Positions 63,338-64,000 of a DNA stretch of 64,000 nucleotides are shown one piece after another. The notes below the pieces were generated by a model. The model was not told the origin of the DNA and did not search any database. It worked only from the letters and a program-made list of their open reading frames with translations. This stretch comes from Mangrovibacter phragmitis. Lineage in GTDB: Bacteria; Pseudomonadota; Gammaproteobacteria; Enterobacterales; Enterobacteriaceae. Numbering within the stretch: the first letter of the stretch is position 1; every line of letters begins with the position of its first letter. Position numbers and translations under genes: made by a program. The DNA lies in assembly GCF_001655675.1 (NCBI RefSeq), contig NZ_LYRP01000033.1, forward strand, positions 1-64,000, given 5' to 3'.

Positions 63338-63749
63338 ATCATCCTCAGACTGAGCTTCAATGGCTTCCCGTTAACGGGACTTCATCGGGTTCTTTGTTAC
63401 AAAAGGGAGGGCTGTTTCCTGACTCGTTATTAACTGAGGTATATAAGGGAAATTGTGAGCAAAGTATGGTTTTTTTAATTCAGGTTGTTCTCTGTGGTAA
63501 CGCAAGGATAGATTAGTAGGAATGAAATGTGTTTTATTCTCAGTTATCTCTGCTTAATTAATGAATAAATCATACTTTTGTTGGATTGTTTTAGTTTTAA
63601 AAAAATAATTATTTTTTGAATAAATTTTGTTGGTGAAATTTTTTGCGGTTTTTTTTGTTTTTCCATCTTTATTTTTCAAAATGCAGTAAAAACAAAATGT
63701 TACATTTGTTTTTCTGTGAATTTTTTTGTGAGATAAATGATAAAAATAT
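63338..63749. other. AT-rich intergenic region
   Basis: About 400 bp with many A/T runs and no credible ORF. It separates divergent genes and probably holds the promoter of the small secreted peptide gene. Confidence 0.45.
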
Positions 63750-63776
63750 TAACTAAAAATGTAATTGTGCCGATAT
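63750..63776 (+). promoter_or_regulatory. Sigma-28 (FliA) promoter of the chemoreceptor gene
   Basis: TAAC, 15 bp, GCCGATAT: 3 of 4 and 7 of 8 matches to the flagellar consensus TAAA-N15-GCCGATAA. It lies about 110 bp before a chemoreceptor start, the expected promoter class for such a gene. Confidence 0.6.
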
Positions 63777-63888
63777 TAATTACAGGTGTTGCGCTCCAGA
63801 TACGGAAATACTGCAACAGCATTATGCTGTATTCCTGTTTCTCATCTCAACACCTGGCTTGTTATCACTTAAATACTCCGGGGGTTAT

Positions 63889-64000
63889 ATGCACTTTATT
63901 CGCAACCTTAAAATAAAGGTTATAATGTTATCTATCCTTATCCTGTTCACTCTGTTGTGGAGTGGGGTCTCTTTTTTCTCTCTGCATGCACTGGGCAGCC
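63889..64000 (+). CDS. Methyl-accepting chemotaxis protein, N-terminal fragment
   Basis: Only the first 37 residues lie in the window. HFIRNLKIKVIMLSILILF and the following helix match the first membrane helix of Tar/Tsr-like receptors, with a short basic cytoplasmic start. The gene continues beyond the right edge. GGGGG precedes the ATG by a few nucleotides. Confidence 0.75.
   Translation, partial: MHFIRNLKIKVIMLSILILFTLLWSGVSFFSLHALGS

Overview
The window is chromosomal DNA from an enterobacterium (Enterobacterales, Klebsiella/Enterobacter/Kosakonia/Cedecea-like). This rests on near-residue-level agreement with E. coli DcuS, DcuR, Cfa, DhaK, LpxC and HigBA, on gene content such as dhaKLM-gldA-dhaR and a Klebsiella-type soluble fumarate reductase, and on the mid-GC coding sequence with AT-rich intergenic regions. 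The species cannot be fixed by eye. I saw no tRNA, rRNA, CRISPR array, insertion sequence or prophage.

Layout. (1) 1-9.04 kb is a fumarate-respiration locus: a class I fumarase (cut by the window edge), a DASS dicarboxylate transporter, a three-domain soluble fumarate reductase with a flavinylation motif, its flavin transferase ApbE, and the DcuS/DcuR sensor pair. A perfect FNR box lies between the transporter and the reductase. (2) 9.04-16.9 kb is mixed: an orphan prepilin peptidase with a coupled small ORF, an HTH-like protein, an AraC regulator, cfa, a GlxA-type regulator with a second-type GAPDH, and a LysR regulator. (3) 17.1-21.4 kb is an operon of two tandem guanidino-acid ureohydrolases and a polar amino-acid-type ABC transporter with a fused permease-ATPase. 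(4) 21.4-28.4 kb holds a GNAT enzyme, a MarR/MFS pair, a chemoreceptor, a hydroxyisobutyrate-dehydrogenase-like enzyme, and an LpxC homologue outside the cell-division cluster.

(5) 28.7-36.6 kb is a complete-looking guanidine assimilation operon on the minus strand: sigma-54 promoter with an upstream NtrC-like site, guanidine-I (ykkC) riboswitch, ABC transporter, two carboxyguanidine deiminase subunits and guanidine carboxylase. Allophanate hydrolase is not in the window. (6) 36.8-47.3 kb: LysR/M20 peptidase/MFS, a higBA toxin-antitoxin pair with two palindromic operators, an EmrB-type MFS with a divergent MmyB-type regulator, a metallo-beta-lactamase-fold hydrolase, and a diguanylate cyclase beside the 32-codon tail of a second, lost one.

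(7) 47.3-54.3 kb is the dihydroxyacetone/glycerol locus dhaKLM, gldA, dhaR, with four 15-bp palindromes arranged as two pairs in the dhaK-gldA intergenic region. (8) 54.3-64 kb: an AcuI-type reductase with its TetR repressor and operator, an MFS, a 690-residue helical-repeat protein coupled to a 33-residue membrane peptide, a MerR-controlled carboxymuconolactone-decarboxylase-like gene, a TetR/Bcr efflux pair, a 53-residue secreted peptide, and the start of another chemoreceptor behind a sigma-28-like promoter.

Together the window points to two physiological programmes: anaerobic use of C4-dicarboxylates, and scavenging of nitrogen from guanidine and guanidino acids. The most striking element is the guanidine operon, where a nitrogen-starvation promoter and a guanidine riboswitch appear to act in series.
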